The position numbers were made by a program, and so were the translations under genes. A stretch of DNA of 17,612 bases, taken from assembly GCA_964405335.1 (NCBI GenBank), contig CAYONP010000110.1:1-17612 (forward strand). The letters run 5' to 3'. Origin of the DNA: CAYONP01 sp964405335. GTDB lineage: Bacteria > Armatimonadota > UBA10988. Below, in pieces: positions 1 through 6,561 of the stretch. Numbering within the stretch: the first letter of the stretch is position 1; every line of letters begins with the position of its first letter. The notes under the pieces are model-generated. The model was not told the DNA's origin. It was given only the letters and a program-made list of their open reading frames with translations, and ran no database searches.

Positions 1-52
1 AGCCCCCGATTTCAATCGGGGGCGGGATGGTCGCGCGGCGATGGACGGCCCC

Positions 53-72
53 GGGTTGCAATCCGGGTCTAC
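53..72 (-). repeat. GTAG-headed small palindrome, variant 1
   Basis: On the minus strand GTAG (72-69) is followed by ACCC and then a 12-mer palindrome at 64-53. On the plus strand this reads GGGTTGCAATCC, with one G:T pair and a GC loop. The same slot in the next unit (156-175) holds a different palindrome. Confidence 0.7.
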
Positions 73-80
73 GGCGCGCG

Positions 81-103
81 AAACCCGCCCTGCGGGCGGG
101 TTT
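81..103. repeat. Perfect 10-bp hairpin, copy 1
   Basis: Arms AAACCCGCCC and GGGCGGGTTT are separated by loop TGC and followed by GGTTGG. The A-flanked stem ending in TTT resembles a bidirectional intrinsic terminator but lacks a longer T run. An identical copy is at 184-206. Confidence 0.85.
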
Positions 104-155
104 GGTTGGCTGGAGCCCCCGATTTCAATCGGGGGCAAGATGGTCGCGCGGCGAT

Positions 156-175
156 GGACTGAAGTCCGGGTCTAC
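156..175 (-). repeat. GTAG-headed small palindrome, variant 2
   Basis: On the minus strand GTAG (175-172) is followed by ACCC and the 12-mer that reads GGACTGAAGTCC on the plus strand (156-167; 5-bp perfect arms, GA loop). It is equivalent in position to 53-72, with identical GGGTCTACG flank but different stem sequence. Confidence 0.7.
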
Positions 176-183
176 GTCGCACG

Positions 184-206
184 AAACCCGCCCTGCGGGC
201 GGGTTT
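184..206. repeat. Perfect 10-bp hairpin, copy 2
   Basis: Identical in both arms and loop to 81-103, with the same GGTTGG flank. It lies just before the GTAG (215-218) that begins the third array unit. Confidence 0.85.
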
Positions 207-270
207 GGTTGGTTGTAGCCCCCGATTTCAATCGGGGGCGGGATGGTCGAGCGGCGGCCCGTCGCCCCGG

Positions 271-299
271 TTTCCATCCGACGCGGCACGGTGTACGAT
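271..299 (+). promoter_or_regulatory. Candidate sigma70-type promoter of the DUF4838 gene
   Basis: TTTCCA (271-276) and TACGAT (294-299) are spaced by 17 bases; each matches four of six consensus positions. A start near 306 would leave a short leader before the ATG at 323. The boxes are weak, so this is only a candidate. Confidence 0.3.
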
Positions 300-322
300 C
301 CGGGTTGCGCTGGGAGCCCGAC

Positions 323-2545
323 ATGGCCGTCTGTCTCTGCCTGGTCCTCGCCGCCGGCGAGCCGCTGACCTTTGCTGCCGGCGGGCGGACCGACTACGTC
401 ATCTATCTGGCGCCCGATGCGCCGCCGGCCGACGTCACCGCCGCCGACGAGCTGGCCGGCCATCTCGAGGCGGTCACCGGGGCGAGCTTCGCCATCGTCC
501 GCGAGGAGCCTGATGGGCCGGCCATCCGGCTCGGCTCGGCCGCCGGCGTCGAGGTCGACCGGCTCGGCCACGACGGCATCGTGATGCGCACCTCCGGCCG
601 TGACCTGCTGCTTGCGGGCCGGCCGCCGCGCGGCACGCTCTATGCGGTCTACACCTTCCTCGAGGAGCTCGTCGGCGTGCGCTGGTGGTCGTCGAGCGAG
701 GCGACCATCCCACGTCGCGAGCGGTTGGTCATCGGCCCGCTGGCGGTCGAGTATGCCCCGCCGCTGCGGGTCCGCGAGGCCTTCTACCGCGACGCGCAGG
801 AGGGCATCTACTCGGCGCGGCTGAAGCTCAACGGCCACTTCCACCGCGTGCCGGCCGAGTATGGCGGGCACTACTCCATCCTCGGCTGGTGCCACACCTT
901 CTATCAACTGCTGCCGCCCGATCAGTACTTTGCCGAACATCCCGAGTGGTACAGCGAGCGCGGTGGCGAACGCTCCGTCGACGGCGGTCAGCTCTGCCTG
1001 ACCAATGACGCGATGCGCGAGGAGCTGACCCGCCGGGCGCTCGAGTGGATCCGGCGCGAGCCTGAGGCGGGGATGATCTCGATCAGCCAGAACGACTGGC
1101 ACGGCGCCTGCCAGTGCGCCGCCTGCCAGGCGGTGGTGGCCGAGGAGGGCTCAGAGTCGGGCCCGCTGATCCGCTTCGTCAACGCCGTCGCCGAGGCAAT
1201 CGAGGCCGAATACCCGGACTTCCTGGTCGAGACGCTGGCCTATCAGTACACCCGCTCGGCGCCGCGGGTGACCCACCCGCGCGACAATGTGGTCGTCCGC
1301 CTCTGCTCGATCGAATGCTCGTTCAGCCAGCCGCTGGAGACCGGCGAGCAGAACGAACCGTTCGCCCGCGACATGACTGCCTGGAGCGCCGTCGCACCGA
1401 AGCTGTATGTTTGGAACTACGTCACCAACTTCGCCGCGGCGCTGCTCCCGCACCCGAATCTGACCGCGCTGGCGCCCGACATCCGCAGCTTTGTGAACCA
1501 CCACACCATCGGGCTGTTCGAGCAGGGCGACGCCTACTGCCTGGCCGGCGACTTCGTCCGCCTGCGCGCCTGGCTGCTGGCGCACCTGATGTGGGACCCG
1601 ACGCGTGACGAACAGGCGCTCCTGGACGAGTTCCTGCGCGGCTACTACGGCGCCGCCGCGCCGCACCTGCGGGCCTACCTCGACCTGCGCGAACAGGCGG
1701 TGCGCGGTGCCGGCTACTACCTCCGTTGCTACCACAACGACACTGCCGGCTGGCTCGACCTGGCGGCGATGAACCGCGCCGAGGAGCTGTTTGCCGCGGC
1801 GCAGGCGGCGGTCGCCGATGATGAAGCGCTGTCAGCCCGGGTCGATCGCGAACGGCTGAGCCTCGACCTGGCCTGGCTGACCCGCTACGACGCGCTGCGG
1901 CGCGAAGCGCGGGCCGCCGGCGTGCCGTTCGGCGGGCCGGCCGATCCGGTGGCGGCGGTGCGCGACTTTCTTGAGCGGTGCGAGCGGTACGAGGTCGATC
2001 ACTACGGCGAGGGCCGGCCGTTCGCGCCCTATGCCGAGGTGCTGGCGCGGCGCTTCCGGCCGCCCGGTCCGCCGCCCGACGAGGTGGCCGGCCTGCCGGC
2101 CGACTCCTGGGTTGATGTCCAGGACCACCAGTTTCAGCTCCACGGCGCGGGCGACTGGGTCACGTTGACCGACGACGCGGCGGCCAGCGACGGCGTGGCG
2201 GCGCGGATGCCCGGCGGCCACACGCAGTGGGCGGCGCAGGTGCCGATCACCAGCGACCTGGCCGCGCCGGGCCGCTGGCGTGTGCTGCTGCGCGTGCGCT
2301 GCGACGCGGTGGCGGAGGCGGGCGAGGCAATGACCCTCGGCGTCTGGCACGGCGGTGAGAACCGCAGCCTGGCGCAGCGGACGGTGAGCATCGAAGAGGC
2401 CGGCGGCGGCTACGTCACCATCGACCTGGGCCCGGTCGAGCTGGGTCCGGGCGTTTACGTCTGGGCGGCGCCGATGGGCGACGCGGGGGCGGTGGAGGCG
2501 GTCTGGGTGGACCGGGTGGTGTTGGTGCGGGTGGCGGACGAATGA
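323..2545 (+). CDS. DUF4838 domain protein with GH67-like N-terminal domain
   Basis: This 740-residue protein is probably a secreted or surface carbohydrate-active protein; its reaction is unknown. Residues about 20-140 look like the alpha-glucuronidase (GH67) N-terminal domain, with ADELAGHLEAVTGASF at 41-56 and LYAVYTFLEELVGVRWW at 106-122. Residues about 150-430 match DUF4838, including SISQNDWHGACQCAACQA (253-270) with its clustered cysteines. The last 120 residues are beta-rich, like a carbohydrate-binding jelly roll. The frame stays open back to base 41, but those 94 codons are repeat array, so I start at ATG 323, which follows a GGGAG-like ribosome site. The N-terminus (MAVCLCLVLAAGEP) is short and only weakly signal-peptide-like. 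Family assignment is fairly firm; substrate is not visible, though a glucuronide would suit the dehydratase at 13518. Confidence 0.85.
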   Translation: MAVCLCLVLAAGEPLTFAAGGRTDYVIYLAPDAPPADVTAADELAGHLEAVTGASFAIVREEPDGPAIRLGSAAGVEVDRLGHDGIVMRTSGRDLLLAGRPPRGTLYAVYTFLEELVGVRWWSSSEATIPRRERLVIGPLAVEYAPPLRVREAFYRDAQEGIYSARLKLNGHFHRVPAEYGGHYSILGWCHTFYQLLPPDQYFAEHPEWYSERGGERSVDGGQLCLTNDAMREELTRRALEWIRREPEAGMISISQNDWHGACQCAACQAVVAEEGSESGPLIRFVNAVAEAIEAEYPDFLVETLAYQYTRSAPRVTHPRDNVVVRLCSIECSFSQPLETGEQNEPFARDMTAWSAVAPKLYVWNYVTNFAAALLPHPNLTALAPDIRSFVNHHTIGLFEQGDAYCLAGDFVRLRAWLLAHLMWDPTRDEQALLDEFLRGYYGAAAPHLRAYLDLREQAVRGAGYYLRCYHNDTAGWLDLAAMNRAEELFAAAQAAVADDEALSARVDRERLSLDLAWLTRYDALRREARAAGVPFGGPADPVAAVRDFLERCERYEVDHYGEGRPFAPYAEVLARRFRPPGPPPDEVAGLPADSWVDVQDHQFQLHGAGDWVTLTDDAAASDGVAARMPGGHTQWAAQVPITSDLAAPGRWRVLLRVRCDAVAEAGEAMTLGVWHGGENRSLAQRTVSIEEAGGGYVTIDLGPVELGPGVYVWAAPMGDAGAVEAVWVDRVVLVRVADE

Positions 2546-2549
2546 CCGG

Positions 2550-2576
2550 AACCGTTTTCGCTCGCGTGGAACGGTT
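2550..2576. other. Inverted repeat after the DUF4838 gene
   Basis: Arms AACCGTT (2550-2556) and AACGGTT (2570-2576) flank a 13-base spacer a few bases after the stop codon. No T run follows, so a terminator role is unproven. The region 2546-2663 holds no gene. Confidence 0.35.
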
Positions 2577-2618
2577 GACGCGCTGATGCGTTATACTGGT
2601 CACGCGCAAGCGCTTTTG

Positions 2619-2663
2619 GGCCCGGTGCTCCGATGGAGCTCGATAGGGGTAACCCGCCGGGCC
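2619..2663. terminator. Two-stem hairpin between convergent genes
   Basis: An outer stem pairs GGCCCGG (2619-2625) with CCGGGCC (2657-2663) and encloses an inner hairpin GCTCC-GAT-GGAGC (2627-2639). It abuts the stop codon of the DUF3800 gene at 2664. It may act as a bidirectional end structure, or mark the edge of the inserted AT-richer segment. No poly-U tract is present on either strand. Confidence 0.35.
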
Positions 2664-3503
2664 TCAATTTCGCTCCATGGCTTGCGCTGCGAGCTGAGCC
2701 AGGGGGCTCTGAGGTGGAAACACCTTGATCCCGGCGCTTCCCGCCGTGTCGCTGGGTGAGCGGTAGAAGTACGCCCGAATGCGGTCGAAGTATTCATAGC
2801 CGAGAATGCCATCGCGAAACACTCGGTACACGTTGTACGCACACAGATCGGCTAGCTGTACGCCATTTGAGAGACTGCTCTCGACGAACATCGGCAGTTC
2901 TACGATGTGCCCAATGCGCTGGCCCGATGATGTGCCTTCGCGCTGAAAATGAGAGTGCTTCTCAGCTAGCGAGCGGTTCATCTGTCGATTTGTGTCATCG
3001 ACAACAACGACCGCTCGATGCCGTCGGTGCTCGTTGCGCATGAACCACTCGACGCGCTCGACGAGCAGTTCGTACGCCTTTCGATGCAGCTTCTCCGCAT
3101 CGATGTAGGCGTGCAGGTAGCGTTTATCGATAACCACTGCAAACAGCGTCATACGATGGTACCCCAACTGACTGTAGAAAAGATCGGCCAGCGATGTCAA
3201 CTCCACTTCCGTCAGCCGACTCAGCAGTGGGTGCTTTTCGCGCTGCCGGGGTATCCTCAGCCACTCCGACTTGAGCTCTGCATCAGCAAGGTGCAGATCC
3301 GCCTGCTCGTCCCGGCGTAGCCGACGAATCAACCTCAGCTTCTCGGCATTGAGGATCCACTCGAACTTGAACCAGGACATTTCGAATAGCGACACTCCGA
3401 GCAGCACGTACAGCGGGTCCTTCGCGAACTCCGAGCCATCTGCCCGCAGGCCGGTGACGGCCGGATCTTTGCTCCCGCTCTCATCCACGTAGATAAAATA
3501 CAC
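2664..3503 (-). CDS. DUF3800 domain protein, probably acquired
   Basis: This 279-residue protein begins at GTG 3503 (GTG TAT TTT), with AGGA nine bases upstream. YVDESG at residues 5-10 and QLADLCAYNVYR at 216-227 are the hallmarks of DUF3800. An acidic pair follows a hydrophobic strand (VVVVDD, 165-170). As I recall, the family is grouped with RNase H-like folds; D7, E8, D169/D170 and D219 would then be candidate metal ligands, but this is inference. DUF3800 genes are often found with mobile or defence loci; biochemical function is unknown. Base composition is far more AT-rich than all neighbours and codon use differs, which suggests transfer. The gene stands alone, pointing toward the DUF4838 gene. 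No transposase or partner gene is adjacent. Confidence 0.85.
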   Translation of the reverse strand: MYFIYVDESGSKDPAVTGLRADGSEFAKDPLYVLLGVSLFEMSWFKFEWILNAEKLRLIRRLRRDEQADLHLADAELKSEWLRIPRQREKHPLLSRLTEVELTSLADLFYSQLGYHRMTLFAVVIDKRYLHAYIDAEKLHRKAYELLVERVEWFMRNEHRRHRAVVVVDDTNRQMNRSLAEKHSHFQREGTSSGQRIGHIVELPMFVESSLSNGVQLADLCAYNVYRVFRDGILGYEYFDRIRAYFYRSPSDTAGSAGIKVFPPQSPLAQLAAQAMERN

Positions 3504-3529
3504 TGAGGGTATTCCTGTGCATTGATATC

Positions 3530-3535
3530 ATCATA
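3530..3535 (-). promoter_or_regulatory. Possible -10 box of the DUF3800 gene
   Basis: Minus-strand TATGAT lies 26 bases before the GTG start, in an AT-rich stretch. No good -35 box is visible, and the site sits just past the end of the sugar-binding protein gene at 3551, so the gene probably has its own weak promoter or is read from the operon. Confidence 0.3.
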
Positions 3536-3550
3536 TCCGACTCCACCCGC

Positions 3551-4612
3551 TCAGAAATCGAACTCGTCCACGTTCTCCGCCGTGAACACGAACGGCTCGC
3601 CCAGCAGCACCTCGTCGCCGGCGATCTCGACCGTGCCCAGCCGGCCCGCCGACAGGCTCGTCGCGCCGGGCGCGAGCGTGCCGTCGTGCAGCGCCTTCGC
3701 CGCCTGGACCGTCAGGTAACCCAGGTCGACCGTGTTCCACAGCACGATGCAGTCGATCGTCCCGCTGTGGATGAACGGCTTGCACATGTTCGGCAGCGAC
3801 AGGCCGATCACCGTCACGTCCGACCGCCCGGCGTGCTCGACTGCCTCGGCCGCGCCCGGCACCGCCGGTGCGGCGATGGCCATGATCAGTTTCATGTCGG
3901 GGTGCGCCTTAAGCAGGTTCTGCGCCTCCTCATAGGCCTTCGTCTGCTGGTTCTCGCTCGGCCGGACGGTCAGCAGCTCGAGGCCCGGGTACTGCTCCGC
4001 CATGCGCGCCTTGATGTGCTCGATCCAGGCGTTCTGATTGGCCGCCGTCAGCGTGTCGGTGATGATGGCGAACTTGCCCGCGCCGTCGAGGATCCGCGCC
4101 GCCTGGTCGGTCAAGGCATAACCGATACCCTGCGGCGTGGCCTGGTTGACCAGGAAATCGCGCGCATCGGCGCTGGCGTCGGCGTCCCAGGTGATCACCT
4201 TGATGCCCTGCGCCCGGGCCTTGCGCAGCACGCCGGCGATGGCCTCCTGGTTGGCCACGCTGACCGCGATCACATCGACGCCCTGGACGATCCAGTCTTC
4301 GACCACGTCGGTCTGCTTGAGCGGATCGGTCTCGGTCGGCCCGTCCCAGAGCAGTTCGACGCCGAGCTCGCCGGCGGCCTCCTCGGCGCCCTGGCGGCAA
4401 CTGACGAAGTAGGGATCGCCCTTCGACTTGGGCATCATCGCGATGGTCACGCGCTCGGCCGGCGGCGCCGGCGGGCCGCCGACGGCGCCCCTCGGTTGCG
4501 GCACCAGTTGGATTTCGCCGACCGCTCGCGACAGCCGGCTCAGCCCGCCGGCGACGATGGCCGCGGCGATCAGCATCACCGCGCAGAGCGCCGCCACCTG
4601 TGAGTTCTTCAT
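3551..4612 (-). CDS. LsrB/RhaS-like sugar-binding protein (internal start of the fused frame)
   Basis: This 353-residue reading starts at ATG 4612, preceded by GGAGGAA with 6 bases between. Residues 5-26 are hydrophobic, an uncleaved anchor or signal peptide with no lipobox, followed by a P/A/G-rich linker and a Peripla_BP_4 domain from about 54. Landmarks are MPKSKGDPYF (60-69), DGPTE (90-94), ITWDAD (140-145), NQNAW (192-196) and a C-terminal FTAENVDEFDF resembling the end of LsrB. The family binds autoinducer-2, rhamnose or related sugars. By eye, of the AI-2 contacts described in Salmonella LsrB, the lysine, first aspartate, glutamine and alanine positions look kept. The second aspartate is N192 and the proline is I246. 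Rhamnose or another sugar is therefore more likely than AI-2; no lsrK, lsrF or lsrG gene is seen. Confidence 0.8.
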   Translation of the reverse strand: MKNSQVAALCAVMLIAAAIVAGGLSRLSRAVGEIQLVPQPRGAVGGPPAPPAERVTIAMMPKSKGDPYFVSCRQGAEEAAGELGVELLWDGPTETDPLKQTDVVEDWIVQGVDVIAVSVANQEAIAGVLRKARAQGIKVITWDADASADARDFLVNQATPQGIGYALTDQAARILDGAGKFAIITDTLTAANQNAWIEHIKARMAEQYPGLELLTVRPSENQQTKAYEEAQNLLKAHPDMKLIMAIAAPAVPGAAEAVEHAGRSDVTVIGLSLPNMCKPFIHSGTIDCIVLWNTVDLGYLTVQAAKALHDGTLAPGATSLSAGRLGTVEIAGDEVLLGEPFVFTAENVDEFDF

Positions 4613-5611
4613 CTCGAATTCCTCCGTCGCGCGCGCCGGCTCGGGCGCTGAGGCCAGCTTGTGGCCGGCAATCGCCGCGAGCATCAGGCCGCCAATCAGG
4701 ATCGCCGCCAGTTCGGCCGGCTGGCCCGCCAGCCGAAGGCCGTTCTCGAGCACGACAATCGCCACCAGGCCGAGCAACGTGCCGTGGATGGTCCCCCGCC
4801 CGCCGTAGATCGAAGTGCCGCCGAGCACCACCGCGGTGATGGCCAGCATCTCGTAGCCGAGGCCCGCGTCGGCCTTGGCCTGGCCCAGCCGGGCGACGTA
4901 GATCACCGCCGCCAGCGCCGCCATCGCGCCGGAGAGCAGGTAGACCAGCAGCAGGTGCCGCCGCACCGGCAGGCCGGCATGGCGTGCCCCTTCGTAGCAG
5001 TGACCGACGGCATAGAGCCCGCGACCGACGGCCGTGCGGTGCAGCAGCAGCCAGTAGCCCACCGCGACCAGGGCGAACAGCGGCAACTGCACCGGCACCA
5101 CGCCGAACAGGTAGCCCTGGCCCAGGCGCAGGAAGCCCGGCGTGAAGGCGGTGTAGTTCATCGCCCCGCCGGTCAGCCCCTCGGCCAGACCGCGGTAGAG
5201 CGAGTAGGTGCCGAGGGTGACGATCAGCGCCGGCAGGCGGAGGCGGGTGATCAGCCAGGCGTTGAGCCCGCCGCAGCCGGCACCGACGAGCAGGGCCAGC
5301 AGCGCGGCCAGCGGCGCGGGCAGCCCGACGGCGACGGCCAGCCAGCCGAAGACCACCGCGCAGAGGCCGAGCATCGAGCCGACCGACAGGTCGATCCCGC
5401 CCGAGACGATGACCGGCGTCAGGGCCAGTGCCAGCAGCCCCACCTCGACGCTGCGGCGCAGGATCTCGAACAGGTTCTGCCGGCTGCCGAAGTGCTCGCC
5501 GAACAGGCTGAACAACAGGCACTCGCCGCCGAGCAGGAGGATCAGGATCCACTCGTGGTTGGGAAACAACCGCTCGCGCAGCGGGCGCGGCGTCGGAGCG
5601 AGGTGGCTCAT
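3551..5611 (-). CDS. Sugar ABC permease fused in frame to its substrate-binding protein
   Basis: This single open frame of 686 residues has no stop codon between its parts. Residues 1 to about 320 form a BPD_transp_2 permease of the RbsC/LsrD type: many membrane helices, SGGIDLSVGS, then GGTSIYGGRGTIHGTLLG near the cytoplasmic ATPase-contact region. After GGLMLAAIAGHKLAS comes a short linker rich in P, A and E. Residues 334-686 are a complete binding protein with its own hydrophobic N-terminal segment. ATG 5611 overlaps the previous stop by 4 bases (ATGA) and has GGGAGG upstream. Fusions of binding protein to permease are known in other ABC importers, where the receptor is displayed on the transporter. 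Here a strong internal ribosome site also allows a separate binding protein (3551-4612). Both products, or a sequencing error at a lost stop near 4615, are possible. Confidence 0.8.
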   Translation of the reverse strand: MSHLAPTPRPLRERLFPNHEWILILLLGGECLLFSLFGEHFGSRQNLFEILRRSVEVGLLALALTPVIVSGGIDLSVGSMLGLCAVVFGWLAVAVGLPAPLAALLALLVGAGCGGLNAWLITRLRLPALIVTLGTYSLYRGLAEGLTGGAMNYTAFTPGFLRLGQGYLFGVVPVQLPLFALVAVGYWLLLHRTAVGRGLYAVGHCYEGARHAGLPVRRHLLLVYLLSGAMAALAAVIYVARLGQAKADAGLGYEMLAITAVVLGGTSIYGGRGTIHGTLLGLVAIVVLENGLRLAGQPAELAAILIGGLMLAAIAGHKLASAPEPARATEEFEMKNSQVAALCAVMLIAAAIVAGGLSRLSRAVGEIQLVPQPRGAVGGPPAPPAERVTIAMMPKSKGDPYFVSCRQGAEEAAGELGVELLWDGPTETDPLKQTDVVEDWIVQGVDVIAVSVANQEAIAGVLRKARAQGIKVITWDADASADARDFLVNQATPQGIGYALTDQAARILDGAGKFAIITDTLTAANQNAWIEHIKARMAEQYPGLELLTVRPSENQQTKAYEEAQNLLKAHPDMKLIMAIAAPAVPGAAEAVEHAGRSDVTVIGLSLPNMCKPFIHSGTIDCIVLWNTVDLGYLTVQAAKALHDGTLAPGATSLSAGRLGTVEIAGDEVLLGEPFVFTAENVDEFDF
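4619..4625 (-). promoter_or_regulatory. Strong internal Shine-Dalgarno before the binding protein
   Basis: Minus-strand GGAGGAA is followed by TTCGAG and ATG 4612. It lies inside the continuous permease frame, encoding T-E-E-F-E. It is the best evidence that the binding protein is also made separately. Confidence 0.75.
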
Positions 5612-6561
5612 GCCGCCCTCCCGCCGCGCGCGGCAACCGAGTCGACGGTCACCGCGGCCAGCAGGATCAACCCGGCGATCGCCTTCTCCCACGCCGGGTT
5701 GATGCCCAGGAAGGTCAGCACCGTGCCGATGGTGCCGAGCAGCAGCACGCCGAGCAGCGTGCCGGCGATGGTCCCGCGCCCGCCGGTCACGGCCGTGCCG
5801 CCAACCACCACACCGGCGATCACGCGCAGCTCGAGCCCCATGCCCTCGCTGCTCGGCACCTGCTGGAACTGCACCGCGGTCAGCGCCGCCGCCAGCGCGG
5901 TGGCCATGCCCAGCAGCACAAACGTCGCGGCGGTCACCGCCGCCGGGCGGAGGCCGGCCAGCCGCGCCGCCTCGGCGTCGCAACCGACGGCGTAGACCGC
6001 CCGTGCCGCGGCCAGCTCGCGCACCGCCCAGAAGGCAAGCAGCAGCACCACTAGCGCCACCGCGGCGATGACCATCTGCCCACCGGCGGCGCCCAGCCCG
6101 AAGAAGACGAAGCTCGGCGGCAGGCCGCTGACATACTCGCCCTGCATCGCCCAGCGCAGCGCCCCGCGCCAGGCCACCATGGTCGCCAGGGTGACGATGA
6201 TCGACGGGATGCCGACCGCCGCCACCAGCCAGCCGTTGACCGCCCCGAGCAGCGCGCCGAGCAGCATGGTGACCACAAAGACCGCCGGCACGGGTAGGCC
6301 GGCGACGGCCAGCATGGCCGCGACAACGATGCAGACGGCGTACTGCGAGCCGATGCTGATGTCGATCTGCCGCGCCACGATGACGAAAGTCATGCCCAGT
6401 GCCGGGAGCAGGATGACCGCATTGCGCACCAGCAGGTTGCGCAGATTGCCGACGGCGTAGAAATCGGGTCGCAGCACGGCGATGACCAGCAGCACGGCGA
6501 GATAGAACAGCCCGACGCCAATCTCCCGTCGATGCTCGGTGGCCGTGGCGCTGAGTTTCAT
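5608..6561 (-). CDS. Sugar ABC transporter permease 1 (RbsC/LsrC-like)
   Basis: This 317-residue inner-membrane protein of the BPD_transp_2 family forms half of the translocation pore of the sugar importer. About eight to ten hydrophobic segments are visible. The conserved loop RQIDISIGSQYA corresponds to the D-L-S-V-G-S motif of RbsC relatives, followed later by YAVGCDAEAARLAGL and GGTAVTGGRGTIAGTLLG. Length is normal for the family. The ATG at 6561 overlaps the ATPase stop by 4 bases (ATGA), with AGGAAG a few bases upstream, and its own stop overlaps the next permease start in the same way, so translation of the three genes is coupled. Permease 1 and permease 2 differ, so the pore is a heterodimer, as in Lsr and rhamnose systems. 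Confidence 0.9.
   Translation of the reverse strand: MKLSATATEHRREIGVGLFYLAVLLVIAVLRPDFYAVGNLRNLLVRNAVILLPALGMTFVIVARQIDISIGSQYAVCIVVAAMLAVAGLPVPAVFVVTMLLGALLGAVNGWLVAAVGIPSIIVTLATMVAWRGALRWAMQGEYVSGLPPSFVFFGLGAAGGQMVIAAVALVVLLLAFWAVRELAAARAVYAVGCDAEAARLAGLRPAAVTAATFVLLGMATALAAALTAVQFQQVPSSEGMGLELRVIAGVVVGGTAVTGGRGTIAGTLLGVLLLGTIGTVLTFLGINPAWEKAIAGLILLAAVTVDSVAARGGRAA

Larger units (their letters stand above)
1..240. repeat. Palindrome-rich tandem array upstream of the DUF4838 gene
   Basis: Two full units (1-113 and 114-216) and the start of a third (from 217) follow each other. Each opens with the same perfect hairpin: 9-bp arms GCCCCCGAT/ATCGGGGGC around loop TTCA, at 2-23, 115-136 and 218-239. 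Units 1 and 2 then carry the shared text ATGGTCGCGCGGCGATGGA, a short variable palindrome ending in GGGTCTACG, and a 10-bp-stem hairpin (81-103 and 184-206). The 10-base length difference between the units lies just before the variable palindrome. Unit 3 decays after about 260. The left end is cut by the window. I see no gene here, although an open frame runs through it into the DUF4838 gene. Confidence 0.93.

Noticed and set aside
1..240. CRISPR array
   Set aside because: Units are about 100-113 bp with nearly identical sequence throughout, not short repeats with unique spacers; no cas genes.
2575..2597. TTGACG (2575-2580) and TATACT (2592-2597) as a promoter
   Set aside because: Spacing is only 11 bases and it would point into the convergent DUF3800 gene with no plus-strand gene to serve.
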